64,000 nt of DNA from Nonomuraea ceibae. Lineage in GTDB: Bacteria; Actinomycetota; Actinomycetes; Streptosporangiales; Streptosporangiaceae. A program made the translations under genes and the position numbers. Below are positions 8,935-18,470 of the stretch, in pieces. Numbering within the stretch: the first letter of the stretch is position 1; each line of letters opens with the position of its first letter. The DNA lies in contig NZ_JAHKRO010000007.1 in the NCBI RefSeq assembly GCF_019396325.1, positions 109,203-173,202 on the forward strand. Direction: 5' to 3'. The notes under the pieces were generated by a model, which saw only the letters and a list, made by a program, of their open reading frames with translations, ran no database searches and was not told the origin of the DNA.

Positions 8935-9477
8935 CTACTCTTCAAGCCTTAGATGCTCCATCCACCAATAGTAGTCAAAGTCGGTTCGCCCCAGAACAAA
9001 GGATGCATGCTTCTCAATTCTTTGGAGGAGTCGCGAGATTTCCTTTGGAGTAAGTTCGTCCGCCTCTGCATACTTACGCAGGAGAAGCGAGGTGGACATC
9101 AAACGAGACACGCCTACTTCATCGCAAAGCCGACGGCCAGCCCTGTCATCTGTGGCTAGAGGCCATGAACGCGCGACCGCTGCCGCGATGGTCGCCGCTT
9201 CGCCATCATCCACTTTGGCTGCATACTGCACATAGAGTGGAAATTCGTCTTCAACCAGTTCCGTGAACTCCAAAGCCCCGGATCTGAGACGTTCCGCAAC
9301 GTTGATTGGCACAATGACACGTTCCCCGTCAGCGTTGTCTCGAAGGGAGGAAACTTCTCGGGCGGCCTCGCTTACCATTACAAAGACGAGGTCATTCGCT
9401 GCAGCGATCTCATCGAATTTCTGCGTAGCTATCAAATTGATGGCGACACAGGCATCAAGCAGAAGACGCGCGGTCAT
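8935..9477 (-). CDS. PIN-domain ribonuclease
   Basis: The protein has 180 residues. The fold is PIN: LLLDACVAINLI supplies the first catalytic Asp (residue 8), DDGEAATIAAAVA near residue 92 supplies the conserved acidic residues, and LATDDRAGRRLCDE near residue 107 the later Asp. PIN proteins are metal-dependent RNases, often toxins. It is the last gene of a four-gene minus-strand operon and starts four bases after the stop of the XRE-ImmA/IrrE gene, suggesting that protein controls it. A degradable-repressor and toxin pair is likely. The link to the QueC-like gene further upstream is the unusual part. Confidence 0.8.
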   Translation of the reverse strand: MTARLLLDACVAINLIATQKFDEIAAANDLVFVMVSEAAREVSSLRDNADGERVIVPINVAERLRSGALEFTELVEDEFPLYVQYAAKVDDGEAATIAAAVARSWPLATDDRAGRRLCDEVGVSRLMSTSLLLRKYAEADELTPKEISRLLQRIEKHASFVLGRTDFDYYWWMEHLRLEE

Positions 9478-9481
9478 AGAG

Positions 9482-10690
9482 TCAGCCCGTAGGGTCTATT
9501 TCAACGAGGTCGAAAATTTGTGGGGCCCCATCGTCACTTACGTCGGGGCTCCCGGTAAGAGAGCGGTAGATGTCGCGTGCTCCTACTCTGTCAGTACGGA
9601 GGAAGCGGGCAAGTTGCCCTTCTGTGATCTTTCCTTGCGCGTAGAGCTGCACCGCCAGCGTGCGATAGTGCTGCGGCAGAGAATCCCCTTCTCCAAGCAG
9701 TTCACTCATCCCCAGATGGCGCTCGGCAGCGCGCGGCTTGAACTTATTATCCACCAGCTTGTCCCAAGTGCCACCGGGAATGAGTTGTAGATCTTCAAGA
9801 CGGTGAGTCATGGCCTGGACGGACACTCGGTATGCCCTGGCCAACTGCAGCAGCGTGGTGGGGGTTGCCTTGCCACTCTGGCTTCGCTTGAGCTCATGAA
9901 ATCGTCGGGCGAGCCCGCTTCGGGGCATGAGGAGGGCCGCGGCGAAGGTATCAGCGAATCGCTCGCCCTCGGGGACCCTGGTCGAACGACCAAGAAGGGT
10001 TACTTCGGGACGATCACGGGAGACAAGGAAATGCGCGTACTCGTGGGCCATCGTGAACCGCCGGCGTTCCAAAGGATGCTTGGCATTGACTGCCACGCAT
10101 CCGCCAAGGGGTTCTGCGTAGATGAACAGGCCGGCGACCCGGGCAGGTAGCGAGATGATGAACAGCCTGATACCGACGTCGTTCTCCAGCACCTCACGCA
10201 GCCGTTCAACAGGTCCGTCTCCTAGACCTAGACGGTTACGCTCATCGGTTGCGAGGTCTTCGGCCTCCTCCGTACTCAAGTCGAGGGTGCGTAGCGCGGG
10301 GTATCGTCGCGGCAGCTCGGCGCCAGCCTGACGCGCGAGATCTAGGTAGTCATCTCCGATCCGCTCGAGTTCAGTGATCAGTGCATCGATGTCTGGCACA
10401 GGCGCCTTCGCACCGAGTGCTGCTCTGAAGCGGGCGCCTACCGCCGCAGGCGGCGCTGATGGCCGGAGCAGCTCATTGAGCGGACGGCCGTACAAGCGCG
10501 CAAGCCGGACCAACTCCTCCGGCCGGACCTCGCGGCTGCCCTTCTCTATTGCGATGAGGAGAGGACGGCTGACGCCCAGTTCGGCGGCGGCCTGCTGTTG
10601 CGTCAGCCCTCGCGCCTCCCTGGCTGCTCGAAGCCGAATGCCTAGCGAAGATGGGCTCTCTTGTTCGGTACTCACAACATCTATGGTCAT
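9482..10690 (-). CDS. XRE-family regulator fused to ImmA/IrrE metallopeptidase
   Basis: The protein has 402 residues. The ATG at 10690-10688 overlaps the upstream stop as TGATG, so I take it over longer in-frame extensions. Residues 15-70 are an XRE helix-turn-helix (GLTQQQAAAELGVSRPLL). Residues 140-290 form an ImmA/IrrE peptidase with the zinc motif HEYAH near residue 214 and the following RFADTFAAALLMP helix. A C-terminal helical region of about 110 residues follows. COG2856 proteins like this act as repressor-proteases, often beside toxins or mobile elements. Here the PIN nuclease gene follows after a four-base gap. Confidence 0.85.
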   Translation of the reverse strand: MTIDVVSTEQESPSSLGIRLRAAREARGLTQQQAAAELGVSRPLLIAIEKGSREVRPEELVRLARLYGRPLNELLRPSAPPAAVGARFRAALGAKAPVPDIDALITELERIGDDYLDLARQAGAELPRRYPALRTLDLSTEEAEDLATDERNRLGLGDGPVERLREVLENDVGIRLFIISLPARVAGLFIYAEPLGGCVAVNAKHPLERRRFTMAHEYAHFLVSRDRPEVTLLGRSTRVPEGERFADTFAAALLMPRSGLARRFHELKRSQSGKATPTTLLQLARAYRVSVQAMTHRLEDLQLIPGGTWDKLVDNKFKPRAAERHLGMSELLGEGDSLPQHYRTLAVQLYAQGKITEGQLARFLRTDRVGARDIYRSLTGSPDVSDDGAPQIFDLVEIDPTG

Positions 10691-12012
10691 CACGCAGCCG
10701 TCCTGTCCCGTGGTGGGGGGGTATCTCCGAACTTGGCCGACACCACGGCCCACTCCTGACAGTAGGTACGATAGAGCCGGACAAGATCGTTTCGGGAGAT
10801 CATTCTGGACGCAGATCGTAGAGCCGGAAACTCCATCATGAGCGTGTTCCACGGATCCTCGCCTCGCAGGCAGCGCTCAAGGCGTAGGGCTTGCCAGGCC
10901 ATGGCCGCCCACTGCTCGCTGGTTGATGGGTCAGCCCGACGATAGAGCTGACCCGCCTCCAGATGACTCTTCTTGGAGGCATGGATTGCCAAACGCCGAA
11001 GTAGGCATGAAGTGCAGATTCCGCAAGGTTTTCGGCCGCGAACGCGGGCAGAAAAGCCGCTGTCGCAGGAGACTGATTGTTGAAGCGCCTGATCGGCATC
11101 CTCTGGAACGGAAGCGATCAACTCTGCTTTGGTAAGCGTGAGATAGGGAGCGTCGATACTGAACGCCTCGCCGGTCACAGAACCGATAAGAGCGCTCATC
11201 ATATGCAACGTCTTGGGATGCATTGCGCGCGTGGCCTGTGCGCCATACTGAGAACGCAGGTAAGGCAAGTTTATGGCGCCGATTCCGTTCTCATACACCC
11301 TGAGAAAGCGGCGACTCATGGTCCAGGCCGCAGCGATCCCAGAAGCGAGATAGACAAACCCTCTCGTTCGCTGGCTTGATTCGATATCAGATAGGCGTAG
11401 ATTTAGGTTGAACTGCACAGGCAGGCAATGCCCATGGGTGAGATTTTTGATCACCTGGCGCTGTTGATACAACATCCAATTATTAGTGAACACGCTAACA
11501 GCCACAACACGCCGCTCATTCACGAAGAGATCTCTCGCGAGCCCGGCGGTCGAATCCATTCCTCCAGAAAACAGGACTGGATCCGCATCCGGGGGTGCCG
11601 TCTCGAAGAGCGGTGACTGACCTGGCGTCAGAGGACCCTCTCCTTGACAGAACTCAAGGATCCATTCGTCGTCCGACAACCAGCGAAGCAGTTGCGCAAG
11701 TTGTTCTGCATTGGCGTTCCAGACATCCGGACGCCTCACAGGGATTCGCACACGCATCGTCCGAGACCAGCTGCAGCCGTAGTCGGAGCTTCTCCACCCT
11801 ATTCGGGGAGTCAGACGATCAGCCGCATGAACACATGCTGCTACTTCGAGGAGATCTGCCGCATACCACGGGATCTGCTGGGCAAGCCCGTCCATGACTC
11901 GCCGGCCGTCCAGAGTAATGGCGACACCCCACGCTAGATCCACGGGTGGCTCGGCGATCCCGCCCGGCCAGCAGGCCGCGCCGGGCCAACACCGGACAGA
12001 GCTCAAGGACAT
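10690..12012 (-). CDS. QueC/QatC-like 7-cyano-7-deazaguanine synthase homologue
   Basis: The protein has 440 residues, longer than housekeeping QueC (about 230). The ATG at 12012-12010 overlaps the upstream stop as TGATG. Residues 1-140 form an extra N-domain. A PP-loop FSGGMDSTAG sits near residue 149, so ATP pyrophosphatase chemistry is retained. A zinc site C-x13-C-x2-C-x2-C (with PCGICTSCLLRR) lies near residues 316-338, as in QueC. Size and N-domain resemble the defence-linked QatC and Cap9 proteins rather than queuosine enzymes. No QueD, QueE, QueF or tRNA transglycosylase gene is nearby, so the substrate must come from elsewhere or differ. Both neighbours are coupled by overlapping codons. 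Confidence 0.8.
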   Translation of the reverse strand: MSLSSVRCWPGAACWPGGIAEPPVDLAWGVAITLDGRRVMDGLAQQIPWYAADLLEVAACVHAADRLTPRIGWRSSDYGCSWSRTMRVRIPVRRPDVWNANAEQLAQLLRWLSDDEWILEFCQGEGPLTPGQSPLFETAPPDADPVLFSGGMDSTAGLARDLFVNERRVVAVSVFTNNWMLYQQRQVIKNLTHGHCLPVQFNLNLRLSDIESSQRTRGFVYLASGIAAAWTMSRRFLRVYENGIGAINLPYLRSQYGAQATRAMHPKTLHMMSALIGSVTGEAFSIDAPYLTLTKAELIASVPEDADQALQQSVSCDSGFSARVRGRKPCGICTSCLLRRLAIHASKKSHLEAGQLYRRADPSTSEQWAAMAWQALRLERCLRGEDPWNTLMMEFPALRSASRMISRNDLVRLYRTYCQEWAVVSAKFGDTPPPRDRTAA

Positions 12013-12626
12013 CACAGATCCCCCAAAGGCGTCTCAAGCAGTTCAGAGGTAGACATGCCGCTCGTTCTGAATCCAGGGGCACGCAGCCCCTTCCCGTCAG
12101 GATGCCGCAGCAATCTGACGGCAAGGGCCTTGATCTGTGGATGCGCCAAGACAAGTTCCATGATGTTCAGAACCTGCAGGAGTTCCTTACCCCTGCGCAC
12201 TGCATCCTTGACCATCCGATCGAAGCCGAAGTGGAAGGCAAGCTCTTTGAGAGATGCCTCCGCTACGACCTGTTGAGCCTCTAAGGTCGCGCAGCTTGCG
12301 AGCTTCTCGGGCTGGGCCTCCACGAGGGCATCAACAACTTGCCGAGTGATCACAGTGGGCGGGTGGTTCGATGCATGCAACGGATCATGGCCATCGATCC
12401 CGAGGTCTAGTTCCGAGCACTTGGTCTGCGCGCGCTGGACGGCCTCATCGGCAATGTCCCGTAGCTCTGGAACACCGCCTACATCACGAAAGGTACGGGC
12501 GAAAGCCTGCGCTGTTGCACGCGCGAGCTGGTCAAGCGAGGCTCCGCTGTCGATATAGCGCCAGACCTTACTCCATCCAGGAGGAAGGCCGCGCAACCAC
12601 CTGTCATCGTCCGGCATGACGACCAC
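12012..12626 (-). CDS. Unknown protein, first gene of the QueC-like operon
   Basis: The protein has 204 residues from GTG 12626 (AGAAGG six bases upstream) or 201 from ATG 12617. It begins with a PDDDRWLRGLPPGWSKVW segment, then is mostly helical with HDPLHASNHPPTVI in the middle and ends with TSGMSTSELLETPLGDL. I recognise no domain, signal peptide or membrane segment. Its stop overlaps the QueC-like start (TGATG), so equimolar expression and a complex are plausible. By position it resembles the small QatB-type partners of QatC, but I cannot claim homology. Confidence 0.6.
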   Translation of the reverse strand: MVVMPDDDRWLRGLPPGWSKVWRYIDSGASLDQLARATAQAFARTFRDVGGVPELRDIADEAVQRAQTKCSELDLGIDGHDPLHASNHPPTVITRQVVDALVEAQPEKLASCATLEAQQVVAEASLKELAFHFGFDRMVKDAVRRGKELLQVLNIMELVLAHPQIKALAVRLLRHPDGKGLRAPGFRTSGMSTSELLETPLGDL

Positions 12627-12749
12627 CTAGTCCTTCTGACTATGTCATCATCTTTAGCGTACTTCCTCCTCCTGTTGTGTCAATATGTAAAAGCAGGACG
12701 GCAGAAGGGTCCGTCCAGTTGCCACCCTCGACCTGGCCGGAGGCCAACG
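12627..12749. promoter_or_regulatory. Divergent intergenic region between the QueC-like operon and the TIGR04141 gene
   Basis: This 123-base gap is noticeably AT-richer than its surroundings. A TTGACA reads on the minus strand at 12683-12678, pointing to the QueC-like operon, but the matching -10 is poor. GGAGG at 12739-12743 is the ribosome binding site of the plus-strand gene. The gap probably contains both promoters. Confidence 0.45.
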
Positions 12750-14424
12750 ATGTCGTCGAGCACCATCGAACCTGGAGAGACCCGCAAGACCACGCTTTAC
12801 CGCCTGCAGGAAGCAAGAGGACATCCGAATGACCTGACGAAGGTCATCGTGCCTCGGCACTTGGATGACGAGCGATTCACGGCCGGCCCCGCCGACGTCA
12901 CCGGCATCCCGTCCCTCCTCATCCATGGCACGATCTCCAAGGGCGTCACGGACTGGTCAGCCGTACTCGAAAAGCTCACCTCCACCTCCGTCGAGGAGAC
13001 GAACTGCACGGCGGCCGCCGTACTCGTCATCCCGGTCGACGAGGGGGTCTTCGCCCTCAGCTACAGAATGGGCCACCTGCTGATCGATCCCCGTTTCATC
13101 GATCCAGGGTTCGGTCTCAGCTTCGCCGTACGAGCCGTCGACCCCAAGAGCGTCAGACAGGTCACCCGAACGGCCATGCTCGCTCAGCCACGTTACGAGC
13201 GCAGCTCTGTCCCCGGCGGCCAAAACATCCGCTGGTATGGCATCGAAGAGTACGGCGAGATCGTCGGCAGGATCACCGGCCAGTTGGCCAACGTCGAACT
13301 CACCTTCAACAGAGGGCGAAAACGCCGCATCAGCGTGGCCGGCACCGACTCTCTCAAGGTCCACCTCGCCACCGACCCCGAGGATCTGTTGGATGACCTC
13401 CGGCGTATCGGCAAGATCTGCGCCAAGGAGTCTCCAGCCGAGGAACTCGAGTTCATCGCACGCCTGCGAGCGCTGAAGCCGAGAGACCCGCTGATTCCCC
13501 GGCTCAACGAGGCGCTGGACGACCTGCTCGGCGGCGGCACGGAAGGTGAACTTGCCCTCGCGCTGCCCCTTGCGTGCCAGGACGTAGAGGAAGAACACCA
13601 GTCGTACAGGGTAAAAATTGGTCAACGAAGGTTCACCGCGGAGGAAGACCTGTCCCTCGAGACGCTCCTGGCACTGACGCAGCCGCTCCCCCCCAGGCCA
13701 GCGAATCAAAGCGCTCCGGGACGGTTACATCCAGGTTTGCGCCGACCACGAAGGCGAGGAACCGCTGAGCCGAAGGGTGAAGGGGCATCTGTGGATCTCC
13801 GCCGACATCCCCTTGGACGCACATCGGTACTTCCTCCACGAGGGCAAGTGGTACGAGATCGGCACCGCACACCTGGAGAGCATCCACAAGCACGTCACGC
13901 AGATGCTGTCGCAGGCGCCCTCCATACCCCTCCCCTTGTGGGACCTGGCCTTCACCCGCGAGGACGCCTACAACGACGAGGTCGCCCGTCGCGGCCAGTT
14001 CCTACTGCTCGACAAGAAGGTGTTGCGCACCACCCAACACCCTCATGGCGTCGAAGCGTGCGACCTCCTTGGCCCCAACGGCGAATTCATCCATGTCAAG
14101 GCACCCACTGGTTCGGGAGAGCTCAGCCATCTCTTTCGCCAGGCTCTCACGTCCTACGACGCCCTCCGCTACGACCCCGAAGCACGAGAAGAACTGGCCA
14201 AGCTCGTCAAGGCCACCCAACCCGGCATGTCCATCCCGGCACGTCCCACGGTGATCTTCGCGATCGCACTTAAGAGCAAGAAGAAAGGGCAACCGGCTAC
14301 CTACCGCCCGCTGACCGTGGATACCTTGTTCACCTTCTCCCAGGTCTCTCTCATCCATACGGTCCGGGTATTCGACCTGGTGCAGGTGAAGGTCGAGGTC
14401 ATCGACATCAGCCCACAGCCATGA
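12750..14424 (+). pseudogene. TIGR04141/DUF6119 sporadically distributed defence-associated protein, frameshifted in a C7 tract
   Basis: The ATG at 12750 is six bases after GGAGG. The first 313 codons read normally to ALTQPLPP. At 13688-13694 a run of seven C residues shifts the frame. With six C residues the reading continues GQRIKALRDGYIQV and then for about 240 more codons to 14424, giving about 557 residues, the usual length of TIGR04141 proteins. The C-terminal half contains KVLRTTQHPHGVEACDLL and FIHVKAPTGSGELSHLFRQA, family-like segments with a basic, possibly nuclease-like core. The gene is divergent from the QueC-like operon. The shift may be a real mutation, a phase-variable tract or a base-calling error. 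No enzyme activity is assigned. Confidence 0.7.
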
Positions 14425-14972
14425 CAGCCGTGCGGGGCCTCTCCTTCACACTCCTCCGCCGGGATATGGCATGCCTACGCATCTGGCGTGACGGATGACC
14501 GCGACGGATCCTGCGCTTCGCCTCCAGGCCCGGGGCTTGTCTAGGTGCTCCTGAGTGGTGTCGGGGGTGTGGTCATGTCGCAGACGATGGGTGTGGAGTC
14601 GGGCGGGATGTCCATGAAGGGACGCCTTTCCAGTGAAGGGCTTCAGGCGGCCTCTCTGGTGCAGCGAGGCGGCCTCGCACACGTCCGTGTCCGCGGACTT
14701 ATCACGGGCGGACAGCATCCCGATTCGTCGGCCGTGATATCCAGCCCTTCCGTGCTGAGCTCCAGCCGCAGCCCGACCAGAGCAGGATCGCACGGCCTGC
14801 GGGGCCTGACCACCAGGACATGGGCAATGCAGCCATCTTTGGCGATCGCCAAAGAGTGCGCCAGAGCCCATTGCACACGTTGAATTCATAGAGTCGTCCA
14901 TGGTTTCGTCGGATATTCGAGTTCTTGAGCCCCATTCGGTCAAACCCCGGAGGTCCAATCAGGCGTCAACGC
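14425..14972. other. Intergenic stretch of 548 bases, no supported gene
   Basis: The stretch lies between the TIGR04141 gene and the 3' end of the helicase gene. Short minus-strand frames exist (for example 14643-14876), but none has a ribosome binding site or a recognisable motif. Composition suggests decayed coding DNA rather than regulatory sequence. Confidence 0.4.
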
Positions 14973-17900
14973 TTATGCCTTCGGCGCTTTCGGGAGCAGG
15001 TCGTCTGGGCCGCGATAAAGCAGGCGGACGCCGGCGCCAGTGCGAAGTCGTCGGGCACGCAACACGCCCTGGCGCTCGCGGTTGAGGCGAATGGCGGCCT
15101 CTCCGAGCAGGTCGTAGCCGCTGGACCAGATCTCAATCTTGTCCGGTCCAGTATCAGTCACGCGCAGCCAGGTACCAGGCTCAGGTACTGTCCCGTACCA
15201 GGTGACCTCCTGCAAATCCTCGGTCCTGCGGCCCCATCGAAGCGAGCGCTGTGCCCGCGAGGGGTTCACGAATGCCACCCATGCTAACCGTGACTCGGGT
15301 GTAGGCCAGCTTTCGCTCAGGGCCTGCGCAGGGTCAAGGTCATCAATCCATTGGCGCATTTCGGCAGCCGAGTCGAATGTGGCGGCAGTGCTCTTGGCTG
15401 CCGATATTGCCGCGAGGCGATGGTCGAAGCCAGAGCGTATGAGGATCGAGGCTGCCCGATTGAACGTTCCCGTCTCGATTGCGGTTACTGCCGTGCCCAA
15501 CAAGGCGTCGGCCTCGAGGTTGCCTTGGGCAATTTCGTAGACCCTGGCAGCTTCCATTCCCCAGACCAGCCGGTAGATGACGTCGGCCTCGATGAACTGC
15601 GTTATCGCGACGCGGTCGCCGGAAAGGTCGCCGAGGGCCAGACCGTGAACCCAGTGCCTCAATACCTCGTGCCAGTTGCCGAGCACTGTCTCGGGAGCGA
15701 AGATTTCCATCGCGAACAGAGTATCGGCGATCGCCACGAGCAAGTCGGCGGCGGTCTCGCGGTCTGCGTCGGCGATGGCGGCTTCGGCTTGGCCCGCCAA
15801 GGCGATGATGCTTCCAGATACTTGTGCGAGCTCGGACCCGGCGTTGGCACCTAGTCCAGCCAAGAACCAGCCGCGGCGTTGGGACGGTGTGGACGTTTGC
15901 CACAAGTGCCTGGTCCGGCTGTACACCAGTCCGCGTACGGCAGCGGCTAACGTGTCGTCGTAGCGGCGAAGTTGCCGTTCCCACAGCGAATCGCGCAGGG
16001 CATCTGTGACGATCTGCGTCGCGGCGTCGGCGACGTTGTCCAAGCCGCTGTCTCCGACGACGCTCAGGATGCCGATGTCGAGCAACGCGAGGTTCGACTG
16101 CCAACTCTGGGCAGCGGCGGCCCGTCCGTCATCAGGCTCCTGGGACACGATGGGCAGGGACCAGTCGGGCCCGCCGGTGAGGTATTCGAGAAGGGGCTCC
16201 ACCGAAGTGAGCTTCTGCGATGCGTACATCCTTTTCAGGAGTTCAACGCCGATATCGATGAGACCGGATCGCAGGGCCTTGCCGCCATCTCCCTGCGTGA
16301 GTGCGAGCCATTCTCGCCAATGTCTTTGAGTTGGTTTGAAGATCGGATAGAGAACGAGCCCTTCAGTGTCGACGAATGCGCGGCCCGCACGCCCGATCAC
16401 GTTCGCGAACTCGGAACCCTTGAGCACGTCCCTGCCGCGGTGAAGGCCGTGGAAGAGGACCGTCGACGCGGACAGGTTCAGTCCTTGGGCGAGAGTCGGT
16501 GAGGCAATAGTGACCTTCAAGCTGCTCCGCTGCAAGAGTCGCTCGATCTCGCGCCGGAAGGGACCGGGGAGCGCTCCGTGGTGGATGGCCACGCCTAGCC
16601 GAAGACACTCCAATATCGGATGGTCGGCACCGAACCACTCGGCGCCCACGGCGAGCGCGTCGTGAAGGTCGACGTCCGCGGGGAGGACGGAGGAAATGAG
16701 GTCTCTGCGGTGGAGATCAATGATTGCGCGAGCGTACGGCTCCACGGAATTCCGCTGGGGGCAGAAGACGAGGACGGTCTGGCCTTCTTCGACCAGACGC
16801 CACGCGGTGGCGATGACGTGTTCACGTTGGTTCGCCGGGAACATCTTCCTGCGCCGGCCGCTCGGCTTCTTCGCCTCGAAGTAACGCGGGATGAACGGTT
16901 GGTCGGGCCCGAGGGTGACAGTCAGTCGCGCATGGTTTTTACGCCACTCGACAAGGCCGAAGCGCTGCTGCGTCGGGCGCCACTCTTCGCGGTGCAGACC
17001 GTCCGGGGCATCATCAGTGATCCATGCGACGAAGTCGTCGAGTTCGCTCCCGGACGGAAACACGGCCGAAAGACACAGGATGCGGCGCGTCGAAGCGTCT
17101 GGACGACGCAGGAGCCGCTGGATCTGGGCTTCGTAGCGGACCTCACGCTCGGTGGCTCCGATCATGTGCCCCTCATCCAGCACGACGAGGCCGACATCAT
17201 CGAGGACAGATGGGTCGGATCGAAGCGCGAAATCCAGCTTCTCCGGGGTCGCCACGACGATTGCGCTGGAACGCAGGGTGTCCTCGTCGACGTCACTCGT
17301 CCCCATGCTGCCGTAAAGGGACGAGACTCGGATGCCTAGCGGCGAAAAGGTCTGCGCGAGGACCTGCTCAGTCTGAGCGGACAAGGCTCGCAGCGGGGTG
17401 ACGTACACCGTGCGTCGGCCCTGTGCAAGACACGCCAAGATCGCCAGCTCGGCGATACGGGTTTTGCCAGCGCTGGTTGGCAGCGCGACAACGAGATCCT
17501 GTACGTCCTGGAAGATCCTGCCGACGACGTGGAGTTGGGAGGGCCACAGGTCTATCTCCGAGCGTTCCCGCGCGAGGAGCGATTCAACGAAGGTGCGCCG
17601 GAGATAGCGCCACCGTTCGACGTTATCAGCAGCTCCTGGCGGTGGTTCATCCGGGATGTTCGTCTCAAGGCTGGTGTCGAACAGGCCTCCGAGCAGATGT
17701 CGAGTGAGCCGATAAACCCACCAGGGGCCGGGGGCGCTCACGTCCGAGGACGCCTGCTCGCCAAGCCTCAGCTCTTCGAGGGCCGCATCGAGCAGGTCCC
17801 GGCTGCCGATCTCGATTGCGAACAAAGCGGCCGAGACCGCCGAGAGATAGTTCTCGCTGAGGAGAAGGACGATGGGGCCGACCTGGTCCGGCGACGTGTC

Positions 17901-18470
17901 TTCCTCCGTGCTGCTGCCCACTGCGGTAAGGCTCATCAACAGAGCGTCATCGGAGAGTTGGGGAGAGGAGCGCAGGGACTGGGTTCGCTCCTCGATCGAA
18001 CTCAAGTCGCGCAATACCAGGTCCGCCAGCGTCTGCTCCATCGGCGTCAACCGCCCCGACTGTCGGCTCGCTTGGATCAGCGAGAACGCCCGCGCGGCGT
18101 AGCCACCGAGATGGCTGGCCGCGCCGGCGACAAGCCCGTGAAAGACCAAGTCTGCTTCAGGCGTCGCGTTCCGGCTGGCAGCCTCGAGGGCGTAGGAGCT
18201 TTGGATGAACCCCTGCTGTGCGAGGGCGATCTGCTCGGTCGTGTCGTCGTCCGCGGCCTCCAAGAGCTCAAGGCTTGTGGCCAGCAACGCGTACCCGTAG
18301 TTGAGCAGGTCCGCGTCCAGAAAGGGACTGAACGTGGGTGCGTCTCGAGGAAGAACGCCCTCGCGCCGGATCATGGATTGGGCCTGCCCACGGGCCAGCA
18401 GGCGCCCACGAAAGCCAGTGTCGGTGGCTATGGCAAGACTTTCTGCCAGATCCCGCGCCTCACGAGCCAC
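14973..18470 (-). CDS. hamB: HamB-like Ski2-type DExH helicase of a Hachiman-like system
   Basis: The protein has 1165 residues and starts at a GTG that overlaps the upstream HamA-like gene by 11 bases. A helical N-domain of about 320 residues precedes the helicase core. Walker A PTSAGKTRIAEL sits near residue 330, YVTPLRALSAQTEQ is motif Ia, and VVLDEGHMIGATERE near residue 432 is motif II (DEGH). SPTLAQGLNLSA and NVIGRAGRAFVDTEG are motifs V and VI of Ski2-like enzymes. A long helical C-domain follows. In Hachiman the helicase surveys DNA and restrains the HamA nuclease until damage or infection. The assignment depends on the DUF1837-like partner. Length is at the upper end for the family. 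Confidence 0.75.
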   Translation of the reverse strand: MAREARDLAESLAIATDTGFRGRLLARGQAQSMIRREGVLPRDAPTFSPFLDADLLNYGYALLATSLELLEAADDDTTEQIALAQQGFIQSSYALEAASRNATPEADLVFHGLVAGAASHLGGYAARAFSLIQASRQSGRLTPMEQTLADLVLRDLSSIEERTQSLRSSPQLSDDALLMSLTAVGSSTEEDTSPDQVGPIVLLLSENYLSAVSAALFAIEIGSRDLLDAALEELRLGEQASSDVSAPGPWWVYRLTRHLLGGLFDTSLETNIPDEPPPGAADNVERWRYLRRTFVESLLARERSEIDLWPSQLHVVGRIFQDVQDLVVALPTSAGKTRIAELAILACLAQGRRTVYVTPLRALSAQTEQVLAQTFSPLGIRVSSLYGSMGTSDVDEDTLRSSAIVVATPEKLDFALRSDPSVLDDVGLVVLDEGHMIGATEREVRYEAQIQRLLRRPDASTRRILCLSAVFPSGSELDDFVAWITDDAPDGLHREEWRPTQQRFGLVEWRKNHARLTVTLGPDQPFIPRYFEAKKPSGRRRKMFPANQREHVIATAWRLVEEGQTVLVFCPQRNSVEPYARAIIDLHRRDLISSVLPADVDLHDALAVGAEWFGADHPILECLRLGVAIHHGALPGPFRREIERLLQRSSLKVTIASPTLAQGLNLSASTVLFHGLHRGRDVLKGSEFANVIGRAGRAFVDTEGLVLYPIFKPTQRHWREWLALTQGDGGKALRSGLIDIGVELLKRMYASQKLTSVEPLLEYLTGGPDWSLPIVSQEPDDGRAAAAQSWQSNLALLDIGILSVVGDSGLDNVADAATQIVTDALRDSLWERQLRRYDDTLAAAVRGLVYSRTRHLWQTSTPSQRRGWFLAGLGANAGSELAQVSGSIIALAGQAEAAIADADRETAADLLVAIADTLFAMEIFAPETVLGNWHEVLRHWVHGLALGDLSGDRVAITQFIEADVIYRLVWGMEAARVYEIAQGNLEADALLGTAVTAIETGTFNRAASILIRSGFDHRLAAISAAKSTAATFDSAAEMRQWIDDLDPAQALSESWPTPESRLAWVAFVNPSRAQRSLRWGRRTEDLQEVTWYGTVPEPGTWLRVTDTGPDKIEIWSSGYDLLGEAAIRLNRERQGVLRARRLRTGAGVRLLYRGPDDLLPKAPKA

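Noticed and set aside
10690..12012. The QueC-like gene as part of a preQ0/queuosine or DNA 7-deazaguanine (Dpd) pathway
   Set aside because: No QueD, QueE, FolE, transglycosylase or Dpd gene is near. The protein is twice the size of QueC and sits in a protease/nuclease operon.
14643..14876. Small minus-strand frame (about 77 codons) between TIGR04141 and the helicase genes
   Set aside because: There is no ribosome binding site, no family resemblance and a Cys/Arg-rich unlikely C-terminus, so it is left as intergenic.
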